This document shows, one piece after another, positions 46,511 through 60,497 of a DNA stretch of 64,000 nucleotides. Made by a program: the position numbers and the translations under genes. Numbering within the stretch: position 1 is the stretch's first letter; each line of letters begins with the position of its first letter. The stretch is from Actinernus sp. WN-2022. Its lineage: Eukaryota > Cnidaria > Anthozoa > Actiniaria > Actinernidae. The notes beneath the pieces are model-generated. The model ran no database searches. It had not been told where the DNA came from and worked only from the letters and a program-made list of their open reading frames with translations. The DNA is taken from the NCBI GenBank assembly GCA_030867875.1, contig JAOWCC010001501.1, positions 32,694,792 to 32,758,791 of the forward strand. The letters are read 5' to 3'.

Positions 46511-49500
46511 TTTATTTATTTATACACGGTAGGTCCTTCAGGAGTGATAAAAATACAATTATGGAAATGCTATATACTATGGTATCTAAATATACTAATG
46601 ACTATAGCTAATATAAATAATTACTATTACTACTATAATATGATAAAAACTAAAACTAAATAAAATGTCCCTGCTTTACAAGGACACCGTGTCTTTAAGT
46701 ACTCACCCCGAAAAATCATGGCAGCGTATTTGAGATTTAAAAGTTGTCAGTGATGACGTCTGTCTAAGGTCTGATGGCAAGCTATTCCACAGTACCGCCC
46801 CACTGCAACTCAAACTCCTTTTGTAAAAGTCGGTGCGGGGGAGCGGCACTGCCAGCTTGCCATCTGTGTATGTATGTATGACGCGACATCAGTCCGATTG
46901 ATAAACCTCGAGGTCAAATATTCAGGAGCTTCATTATGTAACACTTTGTACATTAAAATCGATTTACTGACCTTTCGTTGTCGGTCTAGTTTATTCCAGT
47001 TAAGTAAGTGAAAGAGGTTATCGGCGTTAACGTTATAGCTTGAAAATGTTATTATGCGTGCCGCGCCATTTTCATTTTTGTAATTTTTGGGAAAGGCCTT
47101 CGTTACAGTTGCCCCAAACTGCACTACAATAGTCAAAGTGCGGTTGTACTAGTGCATTATAAATGGTAAGCAGTATCTCTTGAGGAACAAAGTGCCTAAT
47201 GCGTTCGATGGCACTTATGCGAGAGGCGATTTTTTTGGATATCATGTGAACATGATTTTCCCAATTTAGGTTTTGTTCAATTTGTACACAAAGGGACTTT
47301 GAAACTGATAACTGCTTTACTGCGGCTTCGCCAATAACGAAGTTTGGGCTCCCCGTGAGATTGGATAGCCTTTGTCTTGAGCCAATGAGTAAAAATTCGG
47401 TTTTCGTCATGTTTAGCGTGAGCTTATTGGCAGCCAACCAAACATGAATCCTATTCAAATCAAAACTCATACGCTGATTTATTTCTTCTATATTATTATT
47501 TGCGTATGTTATGCTAGTATCATCTGCATACATTCTTGGCTGCGAATATACTAAGCTGTTAGGCAGGTAATTTATGTATAATAGAAATAATAAGGGGCCT
47601 AGTATGGTCCACGAGGCACGCCAATCCTAACAACTTTCTTAGATTACTTATAGCTATTAACGATACACGTTTGTATTCAGCTTTCTAAATAGGAATTAAA
47701 CTAGTTCTGTGCAGGTCCGATTATTCCATAATATTCTAATTTTGATAGAAGAATAGTATGGTGAACTGTATCAAAGGCCTGTTTTAAGTCCAGAAAAACA
47801 AAAGCATTAATGTATCCGCGATCAATATTTAGTGACCAACTATCGGTTGCTTCCAGTAGTGCAGTTACTGTGGAGTGAACGGAACCAAAACCAGATTGGT
47901 GGGATGAAAGCAATCCGTTATCAGTTAAATATTTATACAGTTGATCATAAACGATTCGCTCAAACACCTTTGCAACTACTGGGATAATTGATATAGGCCG
48001 GTAGTTGGTCATGTCAGTGCGTTTCCCGGCGTTTTTATAAAGTGGTGTGACTCTAGCGTTCTTCCATTCGTCAGGAAACACACCTGTTTCAATTGACTTA
48101 TTAAATATATTAATCAGTGACTCACATATCAAATCAGGACATTCCCTGAAAAGTTTGGCAGAAATATTATCAAGACCGGTTGCTTTGGACTTGCAAAGTT
48201 TAGATAATAGTGAAAATACTTGAGATTGATTAGTAGTCTCGAGCCGGGAGAAACGCTTGTTAGTTTCATTCTTTATAACAAACGTCAACTTCTTTTATAT
48301 TTTTAGCAAGTTCCGGTCCGATTTCTGCAAAGTATTCATTTAATGTCTCAACAACCTCAACTGGGTCACTTGAAGTTATATCTTTACAATCTATTTCATT
48401 AATCACTGATTTGTTGTTTTTACGTGAAGGTATATCATTGATGGTTTGCCACATTTTACGCGAGTTGCCAGTATAGTTTTCAAAAGCACTATTGTAATAG
48501 GCTTTCTTTGCTTTCCTGATCTCGTCATATACATGATTGCGTATTTTCTTAAAGTTATTCCAATCCTGTTGATCTTTAGACAATATAGCTTTAATTTTGA
48601 GACGATCTCTCTGGTGCTTTTATTTTTTAACTCAGAATTAATCCATGGGCTTTTCGACGCTCGTGTACGTCTAGTACGTATTGGAGCGTGCTTATCGCAT
48701 ACCTCTGTAAACATCGCTTCCATTTAAGCCACATTACATTTGTGTCTTCAATTCTCCTGAGGTCGTTCCATTTTTGCAATTCAATGTCATTGCGAAAGTT
48801 TTCTCTAATAAACTTTTTGGAATGCCGAATGGAAACATTGCGTGTTCCCTTTGACATAGGTGATAAGGAGAGTTTGCGATAAGCATACACTAAGCTATAG
48901 TCACTGATACTTATATGGGATACTCCACTGCAGGTTATATTATCAGAATGATTTGTGAATATAAGATCAATTAAAATTAACGTGCTACTTGTTGCAGTAA
49001 TACGTGTTGGTTCTTCAACTGATCAACTGATGGAGATTGTAAATATCAGTGATATTAAGAAGCGCTTCATTGTTGTTATAAGATTCAGATAGGAGGTTGC
49101 AATTAAAATCGCCCAAGATGATATGTTCCGTATTTTCTGAATCTATTTTCCCGATGAGGGCTTCTAAATGTGTGTAAAATTCTGGTTTAGAATTAGGGGG
49201 GCGGTAAACTGTAGATAATATGAACGGCTTAGATCTAGGTTTTCTAATTTCAATAGATAAGCTCTCCAGGTTTTTTGTTTCTAAGTCGTTTCTTACAGCA
49301 TAATTGATATTTGTACGGACAAAAATACAAACCCCGCCCTCCATTTCTGCCATTAATAGGTCTATCGCGGCGTACAATATTATAACCATTAATTTTGACC
49401 TCGTCATCACTGGCAATGTCGTTAAGCTTCGTTTCGTTAATAGCAAAAATATCAAACCATTGGTTATCAAGTAAGATTCAAAGCTCGTCAATGTGTTTTG

Positions 49501-50038
49501 GAAGGCTAGTAATGTTTAAACATGCCATTTTAAAGCCACGATTATTAGGAAATATTGGTTGTGGGTTCATAGTAGCATTGACATTAGGTGCTGCTGCCAC
49601 AATTTCAGGATGAGCCACGGATCACTGGTTTCTTAAATGGTTGATAAAATTAGATGCAAGGGTTTTAGTGCCTTTAATATTTAAATAGGTCCGCTCATGT
49701 TTAGACGTGCCTTCGAGATATTAGCGTTTGGTAGGCATTTCCAATTATTCTGGGCCGCAAATCCGTTGACAATTTTGTTTACCTCTTTACTCTTTTCGTT
49801 CAGAGAGTCATCCGATCGCACTAGAATTGAAGAGAACGTTACCTTTGCATTGGGCGATTCATGTTGAATTTTAGTACAGAGGTCGACGATTTTCTCTGCT
49901 ACAACTCTCGGCTCTTCTGTCTTGATATTGTTGGTACCGACATGTAGGATAATTCCCTGTGGTTTTGATCTTCGAAGGGACGGTTTGATATAGTCGTCCA
50001 TGTCTTCATGTCTTAAACCTGTGTTTAGACAGTGAAGT
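46511..50038 (-). mobile_element. Non-LTR retrotransposon (L2/CR1-type), nearly full, dead; copy C
   Basis: Same element, site and truncation as LINE B. It shows ORF1 esterase remnant (50001-49681: IILHVGTNNI, SSILVRSDDS), endonuclease (GGVCIFVRTNIN, ILGDFNCNLL, SDYSLVYAYRK), a linker with DPVEVVETLNEYFAEIGPEL, reverse transcriptase to YADDT near 47530, and a C-terminal domain. It shares with B the SDY change, and with A and B the frame break after the GVPxG block. A small local change near 46866 replaces the start of the C-terminal tail with a GTAT repeat. Confidence 0.92.
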
Positions 50039-51965
50039 TATAAATAATGTTATCAGGCAGTCCATGAATACTACTGAAATTCGAAAAGCATTGAGTTCTA
50101 AAAAATGTTGAAAAGTATGGGTGGGTAAATCCTGCTAAAAAGAACTGTTTTCTATAAAAATACAAAACAAACCATCTCAGTTAATATTGTAATATTTTTG
50201 AGCAAGTTAAGTTCAGAGACAGTGTGATGTGAAGTTGATGTATTATAATTACTGGGAGCAGTTGTAATACATGTACACGTAGGCCTTTTGCAGGAAACAG
50301 TCATGACTCATGTGCTGGTATAATGCATTGTTAACGAATGAATTGAACTTAATTGTGATCTCCATGGCGGGAAAGACTTTGCCATGGATTAAAAAAAATG
50401 CTGTTTTAGAAAGATCGACAATCGATTTCAAGTGGAAAATAGCATTACAAACAGGTTTTGCTAATAACACTACCAATGTCATACAAGTGCCTTGAAATAT
50501 AGCAATGTTTTGTATTGATAAACACTGCAATATTATTGTTATGCTAATGTACCAACCAAGATTAATGTAAAGCCTGCTTTGTGTGAGGAATTGACCAGTG
50601 GATCTCTGGTTGGCACATTAATGACAATAGATGACGACACACGAAACATCGCTATATGAATTAAGATTTGTTTGCCATCTAGTACAACCATGTGATTGCA
50701 TTCCTGAAAAAGGTCCATTCTATTTCATATAAATGTTCACGAGCATTAGTGAATCAGTAGACCTAGTCAGCTTGCCTGTTTGTTGTCCCATTTCAGACCA
50801 CCAGACTTTTCCCTTAGTAATGTTTTTTTGTTCTTCTGTATCCCAAGAGAAAATGTACCAGTTTCTATAATTAGAAAACAAAGCACCGAATCCCTCTGGA
50901 TAACTAACACGTGGTCTGAAATAAGGCAAAAACTAGGTCTATTATCCGGCTTCCCTAGCACAAACCATGTATGACACACAAATATGCTAGAACTTCATGT
51001 ATTAAGTTATTCCTAGGTTACCCGATCGAGTTAAGGCCACTCAGGGCCTCTTGTTATACAAGTCGTATAACTTATTAGTGAAAACATTCAAAACATTACA
51101 CCCACAATAGAGTCTGTTAATATCAACAGTGTAGTCCAGAACACTGAAGCAATCTTTCAGTCTCCATAAGTAGACAAACCCATTATGTCGAACGCACTTT
51201 TATAATCTATGATTACTTCTAGTTTACTTACTTATTGGGCTACCAACAGCAGTGTTACGGATTATAATTTACATATAAATTGGATAATTAAGGATAACTA
51301 CTACTAAAGGAGAAAAAAAAAGAAAACACCTAAAAGATAACTCAGGAAAAACCAATGGTCAACTCAGTTAAAGATAGCATGGTTAGTACAAATTGAAAGC
51401 GAAAACTCAATCATGTAATGGACGGTGTTTACAGTTGCCTTCTTTCCAAGGCTGCCAGAAATTTGAATTTAGCATCTAAAATATGACTAGGCCCAGGCTT
51501 CATATATTTCTCACACAGCTTTAGAAACGCAAACACGCTTTTTGGTTTTGTTCTTTTTTACTAAATTCTGTCTATACAGGAAAACATAACATGAACAAAA
51601 CTAAAACTCAATCTAAACTTTGAGAACAGTCCAGTCAACAGGGATAGGTCATTTTAGAATGAACAGATTTAATACAAATTTATTCTTACTCTGTGAAAAC
51701 TCAGGCACGCAAGTCATTTTTAAAACTATAAATATATAATTCTTAAACTCTAACCTGAACCAATCATACCTCAACACAACATTGGATGATAATTCCTTCA
51801 CTTGACAACGATAACCTAAAACAACGAAATACTTTTGTGTCCGATTTCAAATTACATTCTTGATTAACGATATCGTTGTCCTGAACAAAGTTTCTTTCAA
51901 ACTAAACATGTTCCACTGGGTGACTGACTTAAATGTAGCTACCGAACCAGGCATCAACACAGTAA
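50039..51965. other. Block C flank between LINE and zinc-finger relic, no gene seen
   Basis: Colinear with 21198-23156, with the same reservations. Confidence 0.5.
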
Positions 51966-53690
<1,725 letters not shown>

Positions 53691-53772
53691 TGTATATCTG
53701 AGATACCGAATTATAAAAACATGTTTACAGTTACTATACGTTTGGCTAACATGTGCCGAATTATAAAAAAAC

Positions 53773-54440
53773 ATGTTTACAGTTACTATACATACGGCTA
53801 ACGTATTATGCCTCCCCATAGAAATCTTGACTAAGATCGTAGAGTATGCAGGCCCTACATCATTTGCAAGCATCGCTTCGACTTCAAAATACCTAGGCAG
53901 CATCTCTAGTACGCTACAAAAACGTAGACCAAGAGTTCCGTAGACGAGTACTCTTTTTTGGTTTGAGGTCTGCTTGTAACGATAACGAGCGAGACAATTT
54001 GGCTAGGATTTTCAGTATTTCCGCAAAGGACGCACGCGACGACGATAATTTTGAGCTATTCGATGCGATGTACTATGCCTGCGAAAATGGTCATCTTGAT
54101 GTCGTTAAGTGGCTCGTTAAGCACTTCCAGCTCACCATAGAGTATAACGAGTACGATGCGATGCTCACCATAGAGTATAACGAGTACGAACTCGATGTGC
54201 TATGCCTGTAGAAATGGTCATCCTGATGTCGTTAAGTGGCTCGTTAAGCACTTCCAGCTCACCCTAGAGGATGGAAGCACTAGTTGTGCACTACTCGATG
54301 CCTATAGAAAAGGCCATCTTGATGTCGTTAAGTGGTTCCTTAAGCACTTACAGCTCACCATAGAGGATGAACACACTGTTTATGCTCTACTAGATGCCTG
54401 CGAAAATGAGCAGCTCACCATGGATCGTATATGCGATTCC
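53773..54440 (+). pseudogene. F-box plus ankyrin-repeat gene, broken
   Basis: A 56-codon frame from the ATG at 53773 carries an F-box-like segment, LCLPIEILTKIVEYAG with SFASIASTSKYLGS, as in proteins that recruit targets to SCF ubiquitin ligases. One base shift later the next frame gives RRVLFFGLRSACNDNERDNL, then ankyrin units with NGHLDVVKWLVKHFQLT (54090, 54215) and KGHLDVVKWFLKHLQLT (54310). Breaks lie near 53941 and 54185-54211, and a 29-base stretch (ctcaccatagagtataacgag) is duplicated at 54131 and 54167. The LDVVKWL type of ankyrin is frequent in protists and large DNA viruses as well as cnidarians (family knowledge); origin here is open. Confidence 0.7.
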
Positions 54441-54780
54441 CACCCACCTCAGAAAATTTATATTTTTTCAATTAGAGGTACAACGCATTCTAAACTATTT
54501 TGTCATTTTCTAAACTATATTTTTCTGCTAAATGTCGATAATTATCAGGTCTTTTAGGAGACTTTCTTTGAAGGCTATGGTAATTAATCTATTTTACTTA
54601 TTATGTCCATAAGGTCTACGAAATATTGCAAATGATCACTGCAAAATGCATGGTTTGTCTGTTTTTACTATTACAATAAGACGTTGGACATTGCAGAGTA
54701 AGTGGAAATCCCTGAATATAGGAAATAATGACACAAGGAATTGCATGATCCTTAAAATCTGGTATGATCCACTTTATTTC

Positions 54781-55244
54781 AAACTTGCCTGCTCTGAAAT
54801 TCAGAGTAGCCAACTTGCCTGCTCTGAAATTCAGAGTAGCCAACTTGCCTGCTCTGAAATTCAGAGTAGCCAACTTGCCTGCTCTGAAATTCAGAGTAGC
54901 CAACTTGCCTGCTCTGAATTTCAGAGTAGCCAACTTGCCTGCTCTGAAATTCAGAGTACCCAACTTGCCTGCTCTGAAATTCAGAGTACCCAACTTGCCT
55001 GCTCTGAAATTCAGAGTACCCAACTTGCCTGCTCTGAAATTCAGAGTAGCCAACTTGCCTGCTCTGAAATTCAGAGTAGCCAACTTGCCTGCTCTGAAAT
55101 TCAGAGTAGCCAACTTGCCTGCTCTGAAATTCAGAGTAGCCAACTTGCCTGCTCTGAAATTCAGAGTAGCCAACTTGCCTGCTCTGAAATTCAGAGTAGC
55201 CAACTTGCCTGCTCTGAAATTCAGAGTAGCCAACTTGCCTGCTC
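54781..55244. repeat. 30-bp minisatellite, 15.5 copies
   Basis: The unit is caacttgcctgctctgaaat followed by tcagagtagc. Copies are nearly identical: unit 5 has one T, and units 6-8 (54931-55020) share a G to C change. Each unit contains CTCTGAAATTCAGAG, which can fold on itself. As 30 is a multiple of three, all frames stay open; the resulting open frames are not genes. Confidence 0.97.
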
Positions 55245-56679
55245 CCATCAATTAAGTGTACCAATGTTTTCCTAAACAGGTTTTATCTAGCAGGCTAAAG
55301 TGACTGATCATCTGATCGTATCACATATTTACATTTACAGAGCTCTACATACGATAAGTATATTTAAAATACATAATTGTTTTTGTTTCATTTCTACTGA
55401 AAGTATGCATGCTTAAGACTCACTGCTAGTCACATTAAGTAAATGAATGATTAAAAAACTGAAGCAACATCCGTTGTTCCTTTTACAACACTCTCTGATT
55501 GTCTAATTTCATCTTCAATAAGGACAGCCACATAGCTGACAGTATTCACACACAATGTTCGCCTTTTGAAGCACTTTGTACACAAAAACTAACGTCAATA
55601 ATTGGTTAAATAGCAATGAAATCCACTTGGTCTAATAAAATCAATAATTCTAAATTAAAGTACATGTACTTAAAATCTCTGCTGTGGTATTCAAACATGT
55701 GCTCATAACAATGTCTGAATTTACTATTTACATTTAGTGGAGCCGATTAACAATTATCTGGATACTAGTTTTCCTAATGTGGTCACTATAATGAAGAACA
55801 TAAATGAACTTACAAAGGATGGCTAGAATGAGTATGCCAATGTTATTAAGTTCAGCAAGTTTGATGAACATTACAAAAATATTAACAGTGTGAGCTTTTT
55901 TCTTGAATGGATAGGTGAACAGCTGTAATTTTTTTCTGGATGCATATAGTGAAATCAAGCTTGTTACAGTGTGCACACTAACTGTGAACGGCCATTACTT
56001 TTTCCACCTTCTTTAGAAGGAACCAATCCCAAGTGAGATCTGATTGCAATAATGGTTCAGACATATACATGTAGTTGAAATAAATGACTTGAAGTAGAGA
56101 ATTCACGAAAATGATGATTAAATACTTACTAGTAATTGAAGTGCAGTGAAACTAAAGTTCTAAAAAGCAATAACCGTTCATAATTTGATTGGCCATACTG
56201 CAGAGACTCTCAATCTTTGCAATTATCTACCAAACAGATCGGAAATCTGTCTCTGGGATGTATCTACATTGTAAAGTACTGAAACCTAACCTGTTATTTT
56301 TGATATACATGGAAGTAATGTGTCGTCCCAGAAAATATCCATGATGCATCGAACTCACATGTGTATGGCTGGTGTCACATTTCAGTAGATGAACTTGGTT
56401 ACATTTTGGGTTTGTTTTTGTCACCTTTCCAAAATCCTGGCGTTAAACAATACTGGTCAATGTAAAGTTGAAGTCTTATAAGGAATTATTTTATGGAAAA
56501 ATGATGAAAACATGGAAATTCCAAGGGGTAGGGGTTTTTTCGAAAGAAAAGTAGGGGAGTCCAACCAAAAACCCTCAATGGGGGTGTTTGGATATTTTAT
56601 GGAATGACACAATTCAGAATTAAAAGTAAATGAAAGTTTTGTTGACAGTGTCCTCGTATTCAAATCTTGCAGAAAATGG
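55245..56679. other. 3' flank of the methyltransferase-like gene, nothing else seen
   Basis: AT-rich, no supported coding sequence. It contains the downstream region of the minus-strand gene ending at 56680. Confidence 0.45.
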
Positions 56680-56789
56680 TTAAACTAAAGATATCATCCT
56701 TGACCTGAGATGCTCATCCAGGTATTTGTCCAAGACCTTGAACCACATGCCATCTCTGCAATGTTTAAGGCATGCAATGAGGCAGTTTC
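56680..56789 (-). CDS. Methyltransferase-like gene, last exon
   Basis: After an acceptor CTTGCAG|GAAACTGCC (56790/56789) this exon completes the split Gly codon and reads NCLIACLKHCRDGMWFKVLD and KYLDEHLRSRMISLV-stop. In beta-class DNA methyltransferases the residues after the SAM-binding loop run into a helix (here LIACLKHCRD), a strand (MWFKVLD) and a closing helix (KYLDEHLRSR). The order and lengths match. It is the natural C-terminus. Confidence 0.72.
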
Positions 56790-57482
56790 CTGCAAGTAAT
56801 TGATACAATAATGTGTTATTTAAAAAGTCTTATATGTAGATGTACCATATACAATGTACATGCATGTACAGTGTATACTATAATTATTGAAAATATTAGT
56901 ACATTTATCAATAAGTGTAACTGCTTATTTGCATGAAACTTACAACACAGACTTAGTATAGGTAAACGAAGTTTGTTTGATTGGCAACTATTAAAAACTG
57001 AAACCAAAATAACAATCAAGACTCAGGTCTTTGACAATCTCACTTCAACAATAACTGCATGTGAGTAATAAGCATTATGCTTAAATGCTTTCTTCATGTG
57101 AACTTGCACATACTTGTATTAAGCAAATAGATCATGCCATAAAATTACAGTGATGATTTGCATCCCCCAGCTCTCGAATAAGCACACCCTTTCAACATTT
57201 TTTTTTTAAACAGGCAACCCTATTCCTATAAGTGCCCGGCTTTTCCAGTAATCAGTCATACCCCAGTAAGCACCTCACACTCTATTCAGTTTGAGTTTGA
57301 ATATAGTGACAATAACATTCTGGGCCATGAAGAGATATGATAACATTAAGTTTAAGACTTGTAGATATGGAAATTATTTTATGATGAAGTCATGCAGATT
57401 TAATGCGTTTATGTGAGATTAATAGATGCACTTGTACATAATTTATCAAGTTTATCTTTTCTTACCAATTGTAAATCTTTAT

Positions 57483-57627
57483 CAATTGAAGGGGTGAGCA
57501 CAAGAAAGAGTTAAGTGACAACAGATCAAATTCCAAATTTTCCTTTATCTTCTTTGTTTTCTAAGGGAGAAATGAGAACTTGAACTGTCGTCACTTAACT
57601 CTTTCTTGCGCTCCCAGTCTTCAATTG
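57483..57627. mobile_element. Foldback MITE, CAATTGAAGG family, member 2
   Basis: Arms caattgaaggggtgagcaca and tgcgctcccagtcttcaattg-like inverse. The loop contains ttctttgttttctaaggga, as in member 1 at 30583. It lies in the last intron of the methyltransferase-like gene. Confidence 0.88.
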
Positions 57628-57816
57628 TAAATTGGCTTAATTTGTATTCATGGCCTCTTAATCAATATTCAAACTTTCCTTGAAAATGATATGCAATTCA
57701 GCTTAACAGGTGCACATAAAGTATTTTTAATAAACTATTCAATATCTATCTACATGTACATGTATCTATCTACAGTATTTAAGTAAACTAATTTTAGTAG
57801 ACCTTGTGTTTTAAGT

Positions 57817-58932
57817 TAACACTATTTTTGAACTTTGTGCACACTAAAACAATAGACGATACAAAATACTGCATGGAATGTGAACATCTTCAGGTTTTTG
57901 TCTACAAAATCAGAACAGGACTTTTGTTATCTACAGATTTTCTGCCACTAATTTCCATATGGCACACTCCCCATTTATCCCTTTAAATGTGGCTGGTATA
58001 GAAATAATGTTTTTTCTATGCCCAGTTCCATTTGTTCGTTACGATCGCTGTGATTTCCGAGTCCTTTTTTTTCAACGATTGCAGCACTCATAATGATCAT
58101 ATGGATCAACAGGGCTTTACATTACACTTTGTAGCCATAGAGCCATAATTCTATAAGCCTAACAGGGCTAAACTTTCTAATATTGTTGTACCGTGTTGAA
58201 GAATCTCCCCAGCCATAAAGCCATCTTTACTTTTAAATTATATCTACTTACTCTCAGTTGCCAAAGACTGAAATATTCTAATCTCGATGCAATATGGAAA
58301 TGAGCAGCACAATACAGTGCTCCAACTTAACAGTTGTCCACTCGTCTAAAACGAGTAAAAATCGAGTAAAAACAAGTAAATATTTCCTCCACTTGTCCCC
58401 TGGACGAGTAGATTTATTTCTCTAAATATGATTTTGATTTAGAACAAGAACATAACACAAACAATTAAAATAGTAATGATAATTTACCTGTGATCGGCAT
58501 CATGAACGAAATCAAACAAAAATGTCAGGCTCACTAGATTTTGGCAACTAGAGGTCTGGGCTCGACTTTTCACGAATTGAATCATGGAAAACGATATGGT
58601 GCCATGTTCGTAATTTTCTGGATAAAAAAAATATGGCAGTAAAATTTGGTGTGTGTAATTCGTAAACAGAATCATGGATTATCAGCTTCTTTTATTGTCT
58701 AAAGGAAAGGAACAAATAAGAAGTTGAGACCAGTGACTTTCCATTTTGGACCGGATAGAGTGCAGTTTTAGCTCGCTGATCCCATGGACAACCAGAGCAA
58801 AAAGTTAAGTTCGAGCACTGGAATATCTGTAGATAACAATAGTTCTGAATTTGTAGACAATAAAAACCTGAAGATGCTCACAGTCCATGCAATCTTTTGT
58901 TTTTGTGTGCACTAAATTAAAAAATAGTGTTA
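57817..58932. mobile_element. Possible 1.1-kb element with 110-bp inverted ends
   Basis: The arms 57817-57940 and 58826-58932 are imperfect inverses. Both contain taacactattttt, gtgcacac and catcttcaggttttt in the same order. The interior has no open frame of note. It lies within the last intron, ending 34 bases from the splice donor at 58967. Confidence 0.7.
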
Positions 58933-58966
58933 GAGCAAAAAAAGTATATTTACAATTTATTCTTAC

Positions 58967-59224
58967 CTGTGGGACTATTTGCATCAACCACCAAGTCACC
59001 TTCAGTGGTAAGATGTTTCACTAGCCACTCATGCATTGCGACTGGCCTCTCATTATCAGCAACTTGTATCCCATTTACTCTTGTTGACTTGACATATGCT
59101 ATTGCAATTAAGTTGCTATGAGATTCTCCTGGCTCAAACTCAACAACCTGTTCCCCATCCACGCCTGATGCAGCCCAATGGCCAATCACTACTGGTTGGA
59201 CACTGTCAGTAAAAACTCTGTTGC
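58967..59224 (-). CDS. Methyltransferase-like gene, exon with degenerate SAM-binding motif
   Basis: Acceptor TTCCAG|GCAACAG at 59225/59224 and donor CACAG|GTAAGA at 58967/58966; 258 bases, phase 1 at both ends. It reads NRVFTDSVQPVVIGHWAASG, EPGESHSNLIAIAYVKSTRV and NERPVAMHEWLVKHLTTEGD, then LVVDANSPTG. Family knowledge: beta-class DNA N4/N6-methyltransferases end with a KPxxLxEWLI helix, then (P)GDLVLDPFxGSGTT, the SAM loop. Here the loop is DANSPTG, so the helix and strand are kept but the glycines are mostly lost. SAM binding is doubtful. Confidence 0.72.
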
Positions 59225-59363
59225 CTGGAATAAAAAATAATAAACCATTAAATGCTTATGCAATGTAACTGATTTGATGTACATGTAAAGTTGTATTTTA
59301 AGTTAATTCATATTTTGTTCTGACTTACACAATTGATATTACATGTATGTGATAGTATTTGTG

Positions 59364-59530
59364 CAATTGAAGGTCTGTGTGCCACAAGGGACCAAGTGCC
59401 GTTTTCAGTACATTGTATTAAGCTACTGGGTACATGTACTCACGTTTGGTATTTTTAATAGAAATTTCGAAGAAAAAATCGTCCTGAAAAGGGCACTTGG
59501 TCCCTTGTGGCACACAGCCTTCAGTTATTG
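59364..59530. mobile_element. Foldback MITE, CAATTGAAGG family, member 3
   Basis: Arms caattgaaggtctgtgtgcc (left) and ggcacacagccttcagttat (right) continue inward as acaagggaccaagtgcc and its inverse. The stem is about 45 base pairs with a longer loop than in members 1 and 2. It sits in an intron of the methyltransferase-like gene. Confidence 0.88.
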
Positions 59531-60301
59531 AACATAACTAGTCCAATCTTCTAAAACATTATTCTATTTACAAGTTCAAAAAGATCAGAAAATTGTGAAC
59601 GTTTTAATTGCATATGCAAGCTCTGTGACCACATCATTATCTGAGCAAAACAATATTTTTATAAAACCATTTTGATGATTTTACCCAATGAAACCTCTAT
59701 TTGTACAATCTCATTGTGAAAGTTGTAACATAATTCAGGAACCAACAGGATGGAGAGTGAGAAGCACTGTGTAGCTAATGTGAAATTTGCTCCATTTAGC
59801 AAGCATCCCAAAAGAAGCTTCTGCATGTATATATAATAACAAAATAATAACTTTCAAGCATGGTATGCACACCAAAGTTCAGAACTGCTAATCCATTCTC
59901 AGAGATACTCTTTCATAAACATCCATTGTAGCCTGAATATTTTTTTGAGGGCTTACAATGTACATGTACTTTACAAACTACTTTAGTTGCTTCACAACTG
60001 CAAAGATCACTTCATTCACAAGTCCTTTCCTACTGCAGTTCTCATACATGTTTATTGTATACAACTGTATATCCTTTCAAACAGTGAATATACAATGTAC
60101 ATCATATCAAATCAAAATATATTATTTTGAACACATTTTGAGCTAGGACTTGGTTGGCATGAAAACTACAATAATTATACAGTACAGCCATCTACCACAT
60201 TCTGGGCTCTGCTCATTTAGCTTACCAACGAGGCAGTAAAGCCGGAGTCTAAATGATTTTCATCTCATATATTTATACATAAATTATTTATAAGTACTAA
60301 C
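59531..60301. other. Intron sequence, nothing seen
   Basis: AT-rich intron between two exons of the methyltransferase-like gene. Confidence 0.45.
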
Positions 60302-60497
60302 CTAACTTGACAGGTTTGTCTTCTACATGGAAATATACGTAAAAAGGATCACCTCCTCCTTCATTAATCGCTTTAACAACCTTTCCAACATCCTGGGCTT
60401 GACATGTGAGTGCAAGTGTCCATTTTGCTCTGCATGCAAAATTGACAGCTTTCACCTGCTTGATTATATCCCCACTTGTTAAATATACATCTCTCTC
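60302..60497 (-). CDS. Methyltransferase-like gene, internal exon
   Basis: Acceptor GTTTTAG|GAGAGAG at 60498/60497 and donor AAGTTAG|GTTAGT at 60302/60301; starts in phase 0, ends in phase 1. It reads ERDVYLTSGDIIKQVKAVNF, ACRAKWTLALTCQAQDVGKV and VKAINEGGGDPFYVYFHVED. In a methyltransferase this would be the helix after motif IV, then the strand (WTLALTC) and the helix that cover the active-site side of the sheet. Confidence 0.72.

Noticed and set aside
54781..55244. CRISPR-like array
   Set aside because: The repeats are contiguous with no spacers, and the window is eukaryotic.
54616..55275. Open frames of 160-211 codons on both strands with perfect 10-residue repeats
   Set aside because: They are forced by a 30-bp tandem repeat without stops; all frames are open together, which marks a minisatellite rather than a protein.
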